From: Pelodera strongyloides
Lineage: Eukaryota; Nematoda; Chromadorea; Rhabditida; Rhabditidae
DNA: 64,000 nucleotides
Direction: 5' to 3'
Assembly: GCA_036852015.1 (NCBI GenBank)
Contig: JAANDG010000051.1
Location: forward strand, 186,001-250,000
A program made the translations under genes and the position numbers. The notes below the pieces were generated by a model that worked only from the letters and a program-made list of their open reading frames with translations, searched no databases and was not told the origin of the DNA. The stretch's first letter is position 1. Each line of letters opens with the position of its first letter. Positions 1 through 12,100 of this stretch are shown here, in pieces.

Positions 1-29
1 TCTCTCTCTCCCTCTCTCTCTCTCTCTCG
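1..29. repeat. (CT)n microsatellite at window edge
   Basis: Almost pure CT dinucleotide run that starts at or before the window boundary. It lies outside the RTE element target duplication. No coding content is visible. Confidence 0.9.
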
Positions 30-121
30 ACTAACTTACCTTAAAAAATGGCAAGCACCATGTAAGCTGTGCTACGTACGGTTGGGATTGATCAGATGTT
101 CCATTCAAACTCAGAATGGTA

Positions 122-135
122 CGCATAAACTATAC
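122..135. repeat. Target-site duplication, left copy
   Basis: The 14-bp string CGCATAAACTATAC occurs here and again at 3165-3178, exactly bracketing the RTE-type LINE. The flanking bases differ on both sides, so this is a target-site duplication rather than part of a longer repeat. Confidence 0.85.
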
Positions 136-3100
136 CTTACCGTACCTTGAATACCTTGAAGACCGTTATATCAGCTGTTGGCTCGCCAACAGCGCAGGTC
201 GCAACTACGCCATGAAGACCTGCATCTTGCGATGCGATTCCATGCACGTCCAAATGATTTAACCATCGGGTCTGCCCATCTCGTTGGCGGTCGCCCTTGA
301 GGACGCTTGTAATCGCGGGGACGCCATTCTGTGACCCGAGTGGTCCATCGATTGTCATTTCTACGAATGACATGACCAGCCCATCGATGTTTCGAGCTGT
401 ATATCCTATCAATTATATCATCTACGCCGGACTTTTCTCGAAGTGTGACGTTTGACATACGATCCCGGAGGCGCGTGCCTACCATCTTACGCTCCATGGC
501 TCTCTGGGTGACAAGTAAGGATTCTTCGTCTTTCTTTGTCGTGCACCAAGTTTCGGAAGCATAGGTCATGGCTGGGCAGCACATGCGTGTTAAACACCCT
601 TGGCTTTCACTTCTTTTGACAGCTTCACATTGGTGAGTACATCTCGTAGCTTCCAGAAAGCCTTCCACCCAGACTGTTTACGCCGAGAGAGTTCGGCGGT
701 GAGGCTGTTGCTGGGGTTAACCTCGCGTCCAAGGTAGACATACTTCCCGACCTTTTCGAGCGTGCTGTTGCCAATACGTATATCTGCACCGCCGTTTGGA
801 CAATGATCGTTAGCCATCCACTGCGTCTTGCCTGGGTGGGCTTCAAGACCCATTAGCGACGTTACTCGAATTAGTTCGTCTAGGTTTTTCTGCAGTGTAC
901 ATGGGTCTTTGGCTATAAGAACCACATCGTCGGCAAACAGTAAGAACTGTAGTGTTTCGCCGTCAATGTCATAACCACCGGACATGTTGGCGTCTCTCAA
1001 AGCACATTCCAGAGAAGCAGAAAACAGAGTGGGTGAAATGACATCCCCTTGTTTGACTCCGCGCTCAACGGGCACCTTAACTGGTGTATGAAGGAGTTGG
1101 ATGTCCGTGGCGCACTGGGTTATACAGCTCGTCTATCATAGACACGTAGCACTCTGGCACTGCGTGATGTTTCAGAGCATTGAGGACCGCCTGCTTCTCA
1201 ACCGAATCGAACGCCTTCTTGAAGTCGACAAACAACATACAGAGGGGAGGGGTATCTTGTATTCCCTAGACCGCTCGATAACTTGACACACAGTGTGAAT
1301 GTGGTCAATAGTCGAGTACCCGCCTCGAAAGCCTGCCTGCTCTCTTCTATTGCCTTCTTCCAGCCACTTGCTGATTCGGTTCAAGATGACGCGAGAAAAC
1401 AGCTTTGACAGCTGTGACATCAACGCAATTGGACGATAGTTGTTTATGTCCTCTTTGCTTCCCTTCTTATGGATCAGGATGGTGTTACTACCTTTCCAGT
1501 TCTCAGGGACGATTTTCATTGAGAGGATATTGTTGAACAACCTGCAAACCGCGGATAGAGCGGACTTCGGAGCGTACTTGAGGAGATCAATGGAAATGCC
1601 ATCATTGCCAGAAGCCCTGTTATTAGGCATTCTCCTCAAAGCATGTTCAACCTCGCTCTCCATGAACTTCGGCACGTCCTCATTCACTTCAATGCCTGAT
1701 TTCGGAACACGCTTCTTCGAAGCAAAGAGATCCCCATAGAAATCTTTGATGATATCGGCAATATCCTGGATCTTGGTCTTCAAAGTACCGTCTTTGTCCA
1801 TCATGGCCACAGTTGCCTCCTTATGCAAGGAATAGCGTTGGCGTACTTTCTTTATGGACATAAGACGCTCGGCCGCTTCGAGAGCTTTAACCTCGTTAAA
1901 GCTCTTATAGTCTGCTTCAACCATCTTTCGTAGGTCGCGACTAAGGCTCTGTACGTTTTGACCCTGATGTAGCCTTTTTCGTCTCTCACGGATCAATTCA
2001 ATGGTCTTCGACGTCAGTCTTTCTCTAGGATGAGCACGGATGACCGGCCTAGCCTCAGCTGATGCCCTCGCCAATTCCCGGCTCAGTTCGGAGTACGACT
2101 GAGGTGAACCGTACCTCGACCAGTCCACTTGGTTCATTATAGCACGGGCAAGACACGGATCAACGTCTCCACGTCTGGAGGTGCGCCTTCTGAACTTAAC
2201 AGAACCAAAGTTGATGACGGACTTGACCAAGCGGTGATCTGAACTTGAGCCGCACCAGCTTCTACCGCCGACGATCTTACAGTCAACGACCCGATGGGCG
2301 TCGTTGCAAAGAACATAGTCCAGCTGTTTCTTGGCACCTTGCGGGCTCTGCCACGTCCAAAGTCTACGATTTCGCTGTTGGAACATGGTGTTCAACACGT
2401 ACATGCACTGACTTTCCGCAAAATCTGCTAGCCGTTGACCACGGTCATTACGGGTGTCTGCAGCGTAGTGCCCAACGTACGTCTCCCCATCGTCCCTGGG
2501 ACCGATGGACGCGTTGAAGTCACCGACGACAAGCTTGACATGTGCACGACTGTTCGTCAGTTCTCGCTCAATGTCATCATAAAGCTCCTCCACGACCTCG
2601 TCGTCATACTCGCTGGTGGGAGCGTACACGTTAACAACGGTGAATGTCACACGTTTCACTTCGCCATGAAGGACCGCCACACGCGGGCTGACTGCTCTCA
2701 TATCGCTGACATATGGCAGGTATTCTGGGGGGACTATGAAGCCCACACCGCCAGACCTCGACCTCTCCTCTCTGGCTCCAATGAGCACACGGTGGCCACT
2801 GTGCCAGGTCTTGCACTTGCTCTCCTTGGACCGCGTCTCTTGGATAGCAACGATGCCAGCGTTCACATTATCGAGCTCGCCGATCAACTGATCGACATCA
2901 GCGTCCTTGTGCAGCGTCCGGGCGTTAAACGTAGATATATGAAAATAGGAAAAATTATGGTTCCCTACGGCCGTGAGATTGCTATAGCACCCCTGCCTTG
3001 CGGCGCACGGAACTCGGGGTCTTTGCTGATTTGGCTTTGACATAGTTGGTTTTGGCAATACGTCCTGCGGGTGCCAATCTTCTCGCAGGACGCCCGCTCA

Positions 3101-3164
3101 TTTCGCCGGCATTACCCGTTTCACCCCTACGGTGCGTTGAACCATGAGCATAGGATTGTAGGGG
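136..3164 (-). mobile_element. RTE-type non-LTR retrotransposon, near full length
   Basis: About 3.03 kb on the minus strand, flanked by a perfect 14-bp target-site duplication. It encodes an APE-type endonuclease followed by a reverse transcriptase in one broken ORF. The short 5' leader (about 3059-3164) and the lack of a poly-A tail fit the RTE clade. The 3' end (about 136-170) carries imperfect repeats of a CAAGGTA-like unit instead. Since the first recognised exon to its right ends with a good splice donor at 3546, it probably landed in an intron of the neighbouring minus-strand gene or just downstream of it; no further exon of that gene is visible in the window. Frameshifts mean this copy is dead. 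Clade placement rests on ORF organisation and size, not on a tree. Confidence 0.88.
171..3058 (-). pseudogene. Broken endonuclease-reverse transcriptase ORF of the RTE element
   Basis: The reading starts at the ATG ending at 3058. The endonuclease part shows STFNART near the start, an IQETRSK motif, VVGDFNASI, and a terminal SSSDHRLV carrying the catalytic Asp-His. The reverse transcriptase part shows NYRPIALMSQLSKLFSRVI, then VDFKKAFDSVEKQ, GVKQGDVISPTLFSA and the catalytic FADDVVLIAK (FADD at about 926-937). The C-terminal tail has the RTE-like signatures QRAMERKM, RWAGHVIRR and GRPPTRWAD and stops near 171. At least three frame changes are visible: an indel in a C/T run at about 1243-1256, an extra base near 1115-1125, and a switch near 590-670. 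No single intact protein can be made from it. Confidence 0.88.
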
Positions 3165-3178
3165 CGCATAAACTATAC
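3165..3178. repeat. Target-site duplication, right copy
   Basis: Second copy of the 14-bp CGCATAAACTATAC that flanks the 5' end of the minus-strand RTE element. Confidence 0.85.
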
Positions 3179-3545
3179 ATTCGAGTAAACCTACCAGTGT
3201 ACAGTGGCCACTCTACCAAATCACTGTAGAGAGAATAGGGCGTGAGTTGGCGGAACCATTCCGACGTACCATCACGTAGATAGTAGCTGGAACCAAGGGT
3301 ACAGTATTGATTGGATTGAGATTCATCCGACCGGCATTTTACAATTCAAAGGTCCGCCGCCTCCGCCGTCTGCCCATACTCTAGGGCCTAGGCCTAGGGT
3401 AGTCATACAGTGCGTCAAGGCCCTTGACTGTCCTCACATAAGTTGTATGAGTTGATTGTCATCTATTAGATTGATTCAATCGATTATGTCATTATATATA
3501 TAGATTACAATAAAGTTTCTCTTGGCGGGATAAAAAATCACTCAC
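3179..3545. other. Intron or flanking sequence, no gene seen
   Basis: No exon could be supported here. A stretch at about 3380-3410 repeats CTAGGGCCTAGG-like units that resemble part of a dispersed repeat seen again near 7075 and 62570. This is probably intron sequence of the neighbouring minus-strand gene. Confidence 0.5.
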
Positions 3546-6136
3546 ATCAAGTCCTTTCTCCTGTGTGGGAAGTCGATCGGTTGAAATTTGCCCATCTGCA
3601 GCCGTTGTGCCCACCATTTGGGGTTGTTGGTGCGGAAAACCTGGTATGTACAAAAAACTGTACGTGTCTCTACACTTACAAATACGGTTGGTGTGCGGCG
3701 AAAGACTGGCGCGAAAATGCCGCTCGGCAAAGTCCTAGCTAGCGCGACGACTTCGCTTTATCTTTTTATTTTGGCCGTTTTGCAAGTGCATTCGCGAGAA
3801 CCTGGCGGGAGTATGGAGAAGGTTAGGCGAGGTGCAAGCACGTCGGATTTTGTTCGCCGCGCACCAGAGTTTCGCGTTGAGAAATAATATTGCAAAATTA
3901 CTAGAAAAACAACCTACCTTGATGTTGTCCACAAACTTGGCGCGAGAACCCGGATCCTTGACCACTGACTCAAGGTAGATGACTGAAAATAAAAGCTAAA
4001 TTGATTTTTGCGTGAATGTTTTTTTTTTCATGCATATGCATTTTTCATATTGGCAATGTTATATTGTTATATTACGAGAGGTGACCACTAACCACTAACT
4101 GTAGAATATACTCAAGCAGAAATTAAGAACAATTTCTTTTTTATTTATTTCTTCAAAGCGAAATACTGGCTGGTTTTTGAAACGCATCGGATACATTCTT
4201 ATGCAGCCAACGCAAATGAGCATAAATTTGAAAAAAAATCGAGCTAAATTCGAGTAAAATACGTAACAACTCGTGTCCACGATGCGTTTCAAAAACCGGA
4301 TGCTATTTCGCTTTAAAACAACGCACCCTGTTTCATCGTCGAGTCGCTCACACGTTTCTTGTAGTAGTGTAAGAGTTCCGGCCATACGATTGGCTCCTTG
4401 ATCTGAAATGGGGTAATTGTTAGGTAAGATTTGAGATACGATACAACGTTGCGAACTAGGCTTTTTTTTTGGAACGTAACCAGGAATAATAACTACACTA
4501 TCCAACCAAACACATTATTAAAGCTTTTCTAAAGCTTTAGCTTTAATAATGTGTTTGATTGAATAGTGCACCATTTGAAGCATTGGATTGTGTTCGAGTG
4601 TGCAGTACTTGAGTACAGCGAGAAACACGACGTTTGGTAATTTGGTAACATGACGTGTAATTGTTAGGTAATTACGTTCAGTAAACACAGTATGTATTCT
4701 ACTACAAGTATGGAATTATGATATCAAAAATTGTCATTAGGATTAGGTGCACGACTCTGTATAAACATTTCATGTACATGTTTAAACTCTCCTCGGTGAC
4801 ATTGGGCAAGATTTTAACTGCAATGCGTGAAGTCGGGCGGTCGCAAGAAAGGTTCGTCACCAGCTCACTATCTGGGGCACCCCTGCCTCACATAATTCAT
4901 TAGCAATTAGGAAAATTACCATGCACTTCACAATATGCGCTCGATAGGATCCGAGGGTGGACGCTCCCTTGGCAGTTCGTGTGGTCGGACGGAACCCTCG
5001 GCCAAACTGGAACATTAATTCGGTGCGCCGTTCGCGCTCATCTTTCATCGGTTGCACAACGCTGTAAAAGTGGAATGTTCAGAAATAGCTTCATACAAGG
5101 ATTCAAAATATTTAACAGATGGGGTAGCAGTTAGCAGCGTTCAGGTCATTCTTTTTCCCATACGATATAATTTATTACGCTTTTTGTATTTCATTCATGA
5201 TTTAGATAAAGTACTGCAGAATTCTCGTTAGAAGTTAAGTACCTCCTAACGTACATTCAGAACAAAACAAAAGGTGTCCTTCACAGCCAAGAAAACCTTG
5301 TTCATACATAATCCAGTTATGTAATAAAAAAACTAACGACAGCAAGTCGAATAGATCCTGAACGGCCAATCCGCCCTTCAACGCCTCGGCACAGTATCTC
5401 AGACAGTGGAGTTTACGGATGAAAAGGTCGAGCGAGGTCACCTGAATGTGATTAGCCCTTAGGCTTGGGGGTTTGCCTAACCAGAAGTCTAACCCTAGTG
5501 TTAGGGGTCAGGCTAGGGCTCAGACTTGCGCTTAGACCAATGCTTAAACTTAGAGGTTCGTAAATGCCCTCTTAGAATGCATAGCTGCTAAAAGGCCGTA
5601 AAAATTTGGTTCTTGTGGTACAATAATATGTAAAGTTACCTCATTCTGCCTGTTGAACTTCTTGTACACGAACATAGTCGACGGCTCCGGGAAGTGAAAG
5701 GTGATCTCCACGGGTTCAGGAGTTGCAAGGGAGCTGAAAAGGGATCTAACACGTGGTTTGACAAGAACTGCGCAAACGAATCAAGCTACGCATGTTTTCT
5801 TTACCATTCGCTCGAGTATGTTTTGGCTAGAGTACTATGAACGCGTCCGAGTCAATATAGGAATTGCTTGATTGATTTTTAAAATCGCAAATCCAAAACT
5901 AACTACTCTGGCGATCTGAACACCTCCTTCCACGTGAGAAGTCGATGGAAATTATTTTTGAAGGTCGAATATTGATTCGGAGCCTTGCAGTACGACATCT
6001 CCTTGGCATACTGTAAGATAACATATATGACATGGCAAATAGGAGACTCGGAAGTACGGTAGATTTTCCCAAACGTATGCTCTCCCAGGTTTGGCGCGTA
6101 CGCGGCGAGGCTGTCGCACCCTTTTGCGCGCGCCAT
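3546..6136 (-). CDS. Unidentified multi-exon protein gene (partial)
   Basis: Six exons join with matching phases: 5907-6010, 5640-5733, 5338-5441, 4920-5061, 4327-4402, 3918-3982, followed by 3546-3640. A probable upstream exon at 6058 to about 6136 reads TWESIRLGKST into the chain. All splice sites are GT-AG. The protein has a conserved feel (FHFPEPSTMFVYKKFNRQNE, then a Leu-rich helical stretch, then IKEPIVWPELLHYY and NNPKWWAQRLQMGKF), but I do not recognise the family and will not guess a function. A donor after 3546 shows that the gene continues to the left, past or beyond the RTE insertion. A possible first exon starts at an ATG at 6592 (MVSKKDKKGT, then a donor), but its join is not resolved. 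Confidence 0.65.
4153..4316. mobile_element. Palindromic MITE, TTAA/AGCGAAATACC family, copy 1
   Basis: The family has ends TTAAAGCGAAATACC and an inverted terminal repeat continuing through CCGGCCGG, TTTTTGAAACGCATCG. The two arms fold on each other, and the centre usually holds TTTGCATAAG and TAAGAATGC blocks. TTAA at both ends suggests a TTAA-targeting (piggyBac-like) or TA-targeting transposase acting in trans. In this copy the left terminal bases are degraded. The right end lies 10 bp from the 5' splice site of the exon ending at 4327. Confidence 0.85.
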
Positions 6137-6359
6137 GACCAAGCCGCTCACACATTGCACGCTCCCATCCAACCCTCGGGAAGACAAATGAGACCCACAT
6201 TTCTGTCCGTTTTCAGCGTGAAAGTCTGGTTGGGCTGCACGACCAATTGTCCATATTGGTCATTTTTTGGATCCAATGGAATAGGAGTGGCTTTCTCTGA
6301 AATTTTTCGAATTGGCAGAAGGCGATTTTCAAGAAAGATTCAAAAACATCTGAAAAAAG

Positions 6360-6410
6360 ACTGTGGCAGGAAGGCGAGAGAGAGGAGAGAGAGAGAGAGG
6401 GAGAGATAGT
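6360..6410. repeat. GA-rich simple repeat
   Basis: A short run of GAGAGA-type repeats in noncoding sequence between the unidentified gene and its possible first exon. Confidence 0.7.
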
Positions 6411-6810
6411 GTAAGATGGAGACATTTAGATTCTGAATTACAGAAATACAGAGAGAAGTACTGACTTTACTTTCAACGAATATTTTAAGAAATCGAGCTT
6501 TGGTAGAACGCTCTGGTAGCTTTGGTATGGTAAAACGCGACAAAAAAACGAAGACAAACTCACGTACCCTTCTTATCCTTCTTCGACACCATTGCCGTGG
6601 CGCCGATCCTTCGAATATGCTTTTGAATATTTTACATTCACTGCCGCAAAATTTGCATAACTATTTAATCTCCATTGTAACGTATCATGGAATGAAATAA
6701 ATGACGAATTCAGAAACTGCTCCGCGCACTTCGAATGCGCGCGACATATCCGTCAACGGCAACTGGAATTGTACGCCTGGCGCCCCCCTCGCACACTCCC
6801 GGGTACCAGA

Positions 6811-6928
6811 GAGGCCATATGCACCACCCCGATTCCCTTGGGGAAATACTCCCTGGGGACAGAAAATAGCATTCTAATGTGAGACACGCAGAGAAAAAAA
6901 TGGGGAATTGAGTGGTGAATATGGCCTC
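6811..6928. mobile_element. Fold-back element, GAGGCCATATTCACC family, copy 1
   Basis: Begins GAGGCCATAT and ends with the complement ATATGGCCTC. The inner arms contain AATTCCC and GGGGAAT blocks, and the loop has a TTAGAATGCTATTTTCTGT-like segment in reverse. The same design occurs at 14930-15065 and 16699-16829. Confidence 0.8.
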
Positions 6929-6984
6929 AGAAGCGAAAACGAGTCCCTCGCCCGCTCTGCCATGCCATGTTTTAAACCGTAAAA

Positions 6985-7110
6985 TATTACTGAGATGCTT
7001 ATGACATGTTCCGCAGAGGTCCTGAGCAGTAGGCGACGAGTTCCAGATGACAAATTGCTCGACGTCTTCGGGCTAGGGCCTAGGGCCAGGAGGGATGGCC
7101 CATGATTCCC
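6985..7110 (-). repeat. Dispersed repeat 'GGCGACGAG', copy 1
   Basis: Contains TTCCGCAGAGGTCCTGAG, GGCGACGAGTTCCAGA and CTAGGGCCAGGAGGG in order. The same order is found at 33779-33990 and 34352-34530 (opposite orientation) and at 62485-62600. No terminal inverted repeat was recognised, so it may be a SINE or a MITE fragment. Confidence 0.75.
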
Positions 7111-7761
7111 TCGCCTGGTGGTCACTTATCCTTATCAAACTCCACACTTATACCATTTATTACAATAACAATAAGTAAAGAAATTAAATTATAAATAATA
7201 AAAAAATTGACCATATGTCCAATGTCCAACCGGTTCTGAAACACAATATCTCGTCAAATATCAAAACTAGAGAAATTCCAGGAAAAGGCCCAGAAAAATT
7301 CAAGGATTTCGGACTCCTGGAGCAAATAAGCCAAGTAAAGCCCACTTTTTTTACCGTAAATAACGGAATGCATAAATGTTAAAGGTTTCGCAGGCACTAA
7401 CTAAAATCAAAATTAATACAATGAAGATATCGTTAGTAGAATACAAGAAAAGTGTTAATAGACGCGAAAAAAAAGTACTAATTCAGAGATCAACAAAACT
7501 GAGCTAAACAATGCGCACAGAGCCATAACGATATGTAATACAAAATCCTGACCCTATAAAAAGCATAACAACCAACAACCAACAAATCAATAAAACAATC
7601 GTTGCGATCAAACTAAACAGAATCAAAATCAACTTTAGATATTTCACCTTATTACGATTACATATTATTAATTGGGGTCATAGGAATTCAAAATAATACG
7701 AATGAACAGCTCACGCGGACCGAGCTCACGTACTGGATAAGTTTCTGAAGATGTTTCTTAA

Positions 7762-7922
7762 AGCAGTATCGTACCTTGTTTGGAGAATTTGCATATGGTA
7801 CACATATCCTATGTATCCTATGCAAATTTGGTGTCGGAAGCTTGTCGTACGGGCACCCAATTTGCATAGGCTACATAGGATTTTCATAGGATATGCAAAT
7901 TTCTCAAACTAGGTACAATACG
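7762..7922. mobile_element. Long palindrome with TTTGCATA core
   Basis: Imperfect inverted repeat whose arms run from GTATCGTACCTTGTTTGGAG to the complementary CTCAAACTAGGTACAATACG. Inside, each arm has ATTTGCATA, a CCTATGTA block and ATGCAAATTTGG. It is a fold-back element of a family separate from the AGCGAAATACC one, but its core words match the element at 63115-63290. Confidence 0.75.
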
Positions 7923-8340
7923 GATTTAACAAGCTCAAAATTAGTTTTACTTTGTAAGAGTACCATATCCCCAGTGGGAAAGATAAAACTCACGAAAAGT
8001 TACGTGAGTAACATCAAGCAATGATATGTACCAAGAACAAAAACAACAAAACAAACAAAAAGTTCTAAAAACATCCATCTACCAGCCGGATTCCAAGTTC
8101 TTGTGATAAACTCCTAGTGATCTTCCGAGGCGATGAGGGTACTGAAGAAACACCTGGAATGGAATAAACGGCACTTGACAAATTAAAAAAAGGCACCGCC
8201 AAAAAAGCGAAAATTATACTTAAAAAGGAAAATGATACGAACCAGTGCAGTCTCTACAGTACACCCACATCGTATAAAGATAACGGTACCCGGTACGGTA
8301 AACATTTGAAGCAGCAATTCTAACACCTCTAGTCTACAGG

Positions 8341-8366
8341 TTCTTTCTTTCTTTCTTTCTTTCTTG
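8341..8366. repeat. (TTTC)n microsatellite
   Basis: About six tandem TTTC units in noncoding sequence. Confidence 0.85.
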
Positions 8367-8419
8367 CATGAGCGTCACATAGACTGACACCTAACTGTAG
8401 ACATAAAACCCAAACTATG

Positions 8420-8466
8420 TTAGCGCTAGCGCGCTAACAAAGGGGCGCTAGCGCGCTAACAAAGGA
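8420..8466. repeat. Tandem pair of GCGCTAGCGCGCTAAC palindromic units
   Basis: Two adjacent copies of GCGCTAGCGCGCTAACAAAG. Each unit is itself self-complementary around GCTAGC/GCGC. Confidence 0.8.
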
Positions 8467-8510
8467 AACGACTGAAGCGGAAATGAAAAGTAAAGAAATA
8501 ATCGGAAACC

Positions 8511-8658
8511 TTAAAGCGAAATACCGCCCGATTTTTGAAACGGATAGCGTACCCCTGCTCTCTTATGCATCATATGCAAATGAGCATAAATTAGAATAAA
8601 AATAGACCCTTCTTAGCATTGAGATGCGTTTCAAAAAGCGGCTGTTGTTTCGCTTTAA
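8511..8658. mobile_element. TTAA palindromic MITE, copy 2
   Basis: Complete ends of the AGCGAAATACC family and about 148 bp long, with a shortened centre. The right end abuts a GTATGT donor of a candidate exon (8665-8792). Confidence 0.85.
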
Positions 8659-8664
8659 ACATAC

Positions 8665-8792
8665 CATTCTTCGCTCCATTTCTACGTTGTCCTCCCTGTA
8701 CTTCTGATGTGGAAGCCCTTCTCGCTCTCGTCTTCGGTGATGCTCCAATACACACATCTGATGTGCTCTTGCGCAAAGAGGACGACGGCCGA
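8665..8792 (-). other. Candidate exon of unknown gene
   Basis: Open on the minus strand between AATTCCAG and GTATGT. One frame reads a Ser/Arg-rich segment (KSTSDVCIGASPKTRARRAS). It could be a 3' exon of the CSRNP-like gene or a 5' exon of the gene to the left. I could not phase it with either. Confidence 0.3.
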
Positions 8793-8936
8793 CTGGAATT
8801 TAGTATATGGTTACGGTTTCACTTACTTCACTAACATACAGATAAGCGGACGGCGGGCACTCCAAACCGTAGCTCTATCACCAAATGGTTTCTACCGAAG
8901 AAACACATGCAGCAATCAATGGGACCATTCAACTGC

Positions 8937-9050
8937 TTGGGGAATAAAGTAGTACCATACACTACACTACACTACACGACTACACCCTACCTGGGGAATA
9001 CAGTAGTACCCTACACTACACCCTACCTGGGGAATACAGTACTATCATAT
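8937..9050. repeat. Degenerate minisatellite CTACACTACC / CTGGGGAATACAGTA
   Basis: Three successive partial copies of a unit containing CCTGGGGAATACAGTAGTAC followed by ACTACACTACAC runs. Confidence 0.8.
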
Positions 9051-9116
9051 ACCCTAACCCTACCTGAGACTTGAGACAACAAAATCCATACTACAACATA
9101 GTACTCTCTAGGTACA

Positions 9117-12100
9117 CTACACCTTGGAAATAAAACGATGCTTCTTTAACTTCTTTACGTTAAAATCGCGACTTTTACCCCTTACAGTACCCCTCCCTCT
9201 CCCCAAACTCCAAAGGTAAACCCCCCACCTCGCTCTCGTCCCACTCAGTCTCGTGTAAACTGGTGTCACCGGGAACCGATGTACTTGGTGTCCATCCCTC
9301 AGGTCCTCCTCCAACTGCCTTGCAATCCTCTGTGGGGTCATCAGCACCTCTCTCAGCTCCTTCTTGGGTGAGTCCGGCTCCTCAACCTCAAGTTCTAACG
9401 CCTTTTGCTGCGGAGGCCTGACGGGCAGCAACAGCTCTTGCTGCGGTGGTCTCACTGGCAACGGCAACGACACCGGTGCACACACCAGATTCGTATCCGT
9501 CGCGGCGCGGGGCCTGGCCGTCGAAATCCTACCCTTTATCTGCGGAAGACGCGAGGCCGACGCTGCTCTGTTCAGGCTCGACGTGCTCCTGTTCACCGGC
9601 ATTAATCTGGACGCTGAGCTCGACGTTGTCAATCCCTTAGAGGGATGAGTAGGCGTGCGGACTAGGGTTGAGGTCACATCCATGAGCTCCCCACTGCTAT
9701 CAGTAGGAGAACAAAGGGGTCGACAAGACCTCAGGAGCGAGATATTCTGCAGTTGAGGAGCATCAGATCCATCTGCTTGAGCACAAGGACTAACTCCAGG
9801 AAGTCGGACGAAAGAAGCAGCCGCCCGCAAAGGTTGTTGTCGCGTGGGAGTGGTCGGAGGCTGAAACATATAAAGCTATAAAGAGGGCAGAGAAGGGCTC
9901 CAGTGACACATACAGAAATACAGAGAGAGAGAGGAATACAGAGAGAGAAATACAGAGAGAGAAATACAGAGAGAGAGAGTTAGAAGTAACAAACTAAACC
10001 GTCGAAGCCCATGCAGTTATTCACATGTTCTCAATGAAAACGCTGCATGATTAATACATAACAACCTTTACCTTTATAGGACTACGCGGTATCTTCTTTT
10101 CTGGAGTCGCTGGGAGAAGAATACCATCCAATTTCTGATCACGTGTAGCTGTTCCCAACAATGTCGACGACGATGACGATAAGCCCAAGATAGTGGATGC
10201 TTCCTGAGAAGGCAGCGTATCCTAAAAGAGAACCACGTTTACCACATTATTTAATCATGTAATTGATCTCATCTGCATCTACTGTTATCAAATCCGACCG
10301 CTATGAAGTCGACTACAGTACTGAACCAAAATTTGAGCACAATAACCACGGAACGTTAACTAGACACCGCGACTACAACCTTACCACGTTTGACTAATAC
10401 CATGGCCAACTACCCTTAACAATAAACTACCCATCTATCACCAGCACACGGGCTGCACTGGAATCTACTTAGGCCAAACTCCAACTGTTGTTCGGCATTC
10501 CTTTGCTCTTGCACAATAAAAAAAACCGCACACATTTGACTTCTATATGAAACTGACCATTTTCTCCTCTGCTCTCTTCACTGGAGGTGGTGTGCAGTCA
10601 TCAAATGTGAGCAATGAAGGCGTCGCTAAAGGCGTAGGCTCAAGCGTCGGCTTCTGCCACGAATGCGTCGGCGGTGGAGTCTCCAAATAAGATGTCCGCT
10701 CTTCTTCGCTATCCAATCGCCGACGCGTAGGAGTCACGTAAACACCCTAAAGCAAATTCATAAACCTTTATTGAACTGACTGGGACTACTTCCAAATATC
10801 GCGCTACAGACACAGTATATTCCGATGACGCTCATACATTTTTTGATAATTATGCATAAACGAAAATGATTTGCACCGTAAAATTATACAGCACAGCTAC
10901 TGACACATACTGTAAAATTACAGCAAAACTACTGACACACAAAGGGATCGAACCCGGGTCGTTATCCCTACAGTACGCGACACTACCAATAGGCTAAACT
11001 TACCACTCTCTCCATGGCCTTGAGCCGCATCATCGTTGCCACATGATGCTCATGCACCTTATTGCGGTCGAACTCCACTCGTCCTATGGGATTCGTACAA
11101 AAGTCCTTTGTGCACACACAAGGATAGCATGTGGGATCGTCTTCATCGACCTTAACATTCAAACTATAAACTACAAAACACAGTTCAAACTATAAACTAT
11201 AGAACTCATGCACGAAACTTTAACTACAACTAGCACAAGCACCATCTGAATTCTACAAGCTCGAGTGAATATGAACAGTTCTGTGACTGTATCGACGCTA
11301 CGACAAGATACAAGACTTTAAAGCGAAATACCGGCCGGTTTTTAAAACGCATCGAGTACCCCGGCTTTCTTACGCATCATATTCAAATGAGCATAAATTA
11401 GAATAAAAAAATAGACCCCAATTCGACCCCACTTAGCAAAACTGCATAAGAATGCAGATATTTGAGATGCGTTTCAAAAACCGGCCGGTATTTCGCTTTA
11501 AAAGGTACTCGTAAATGTAAATTACCCAACACCATACCTGGCATTTGATGCCCTCCAGTGCACATTCACAAGTCTCCGGCACGCAGATACCATCGCGACA
11601 CCTAAAGGCATAAAGTTCAATTCACTTCAAATACCTTTGTACACGCCAATTACACATTTAATGGCTAAAATCAACGCCCTCACAAATGTAATAAATTTGT
11701 CTAATCATCACATCTTTACATTTGCTTCCCTATAAATGTAGTACACAATTACATTTGCCTCCCTGAAAAGTATAATACCCTGTAAAGTCACAAAGTCACT
11801 AAGCAACCCTGCCTAGACCTACATCAGCCACCTGCATATCAATAACGCAAACGCTAACGCATAAACTCACCGGCACCCGCACTCTGCACGCCGACGCTCT
11901 CGCAGAAGTTCCAGTTCACGGGTCGATGTCGTAGTCTAAAAAATATAACCGTCGGTTACTGTTGACCAGAGACCGTATTCGCCAACACGCAAAGAGCCCT
12001 CCCTGGCCTCCCCAGGGAGGTAAATAGTGCATAGAGAGTGCGAGAGCAGAAGGGATTCAGAGCGCTCCCTGTGTGCTGGTGGATACGGCCTCAGGTGTTG

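Larger units (their letters stand above)
6600..8510. other. Intergenic or intronic, repeat-rich, no supported gene
   Basis: Holds a fold-back element at 6811-6928, a dispersed repeat at about 6985-7110 and a palindrome at 7762-7922. The stretch 7130-7760 is AT-rich with no supported exon. One exon-like segment at about 8090-8145 (minus, after TTTCTTCAG, ending at a GT) could be an exon of either neighbour, but it has no recognisable content. Confidence 0.5.

Noticed and set aside
2435..3040. 201-codon plus-strand frame
   Set aside because: It is the antisense shadow of the RTE endonuclease domain.
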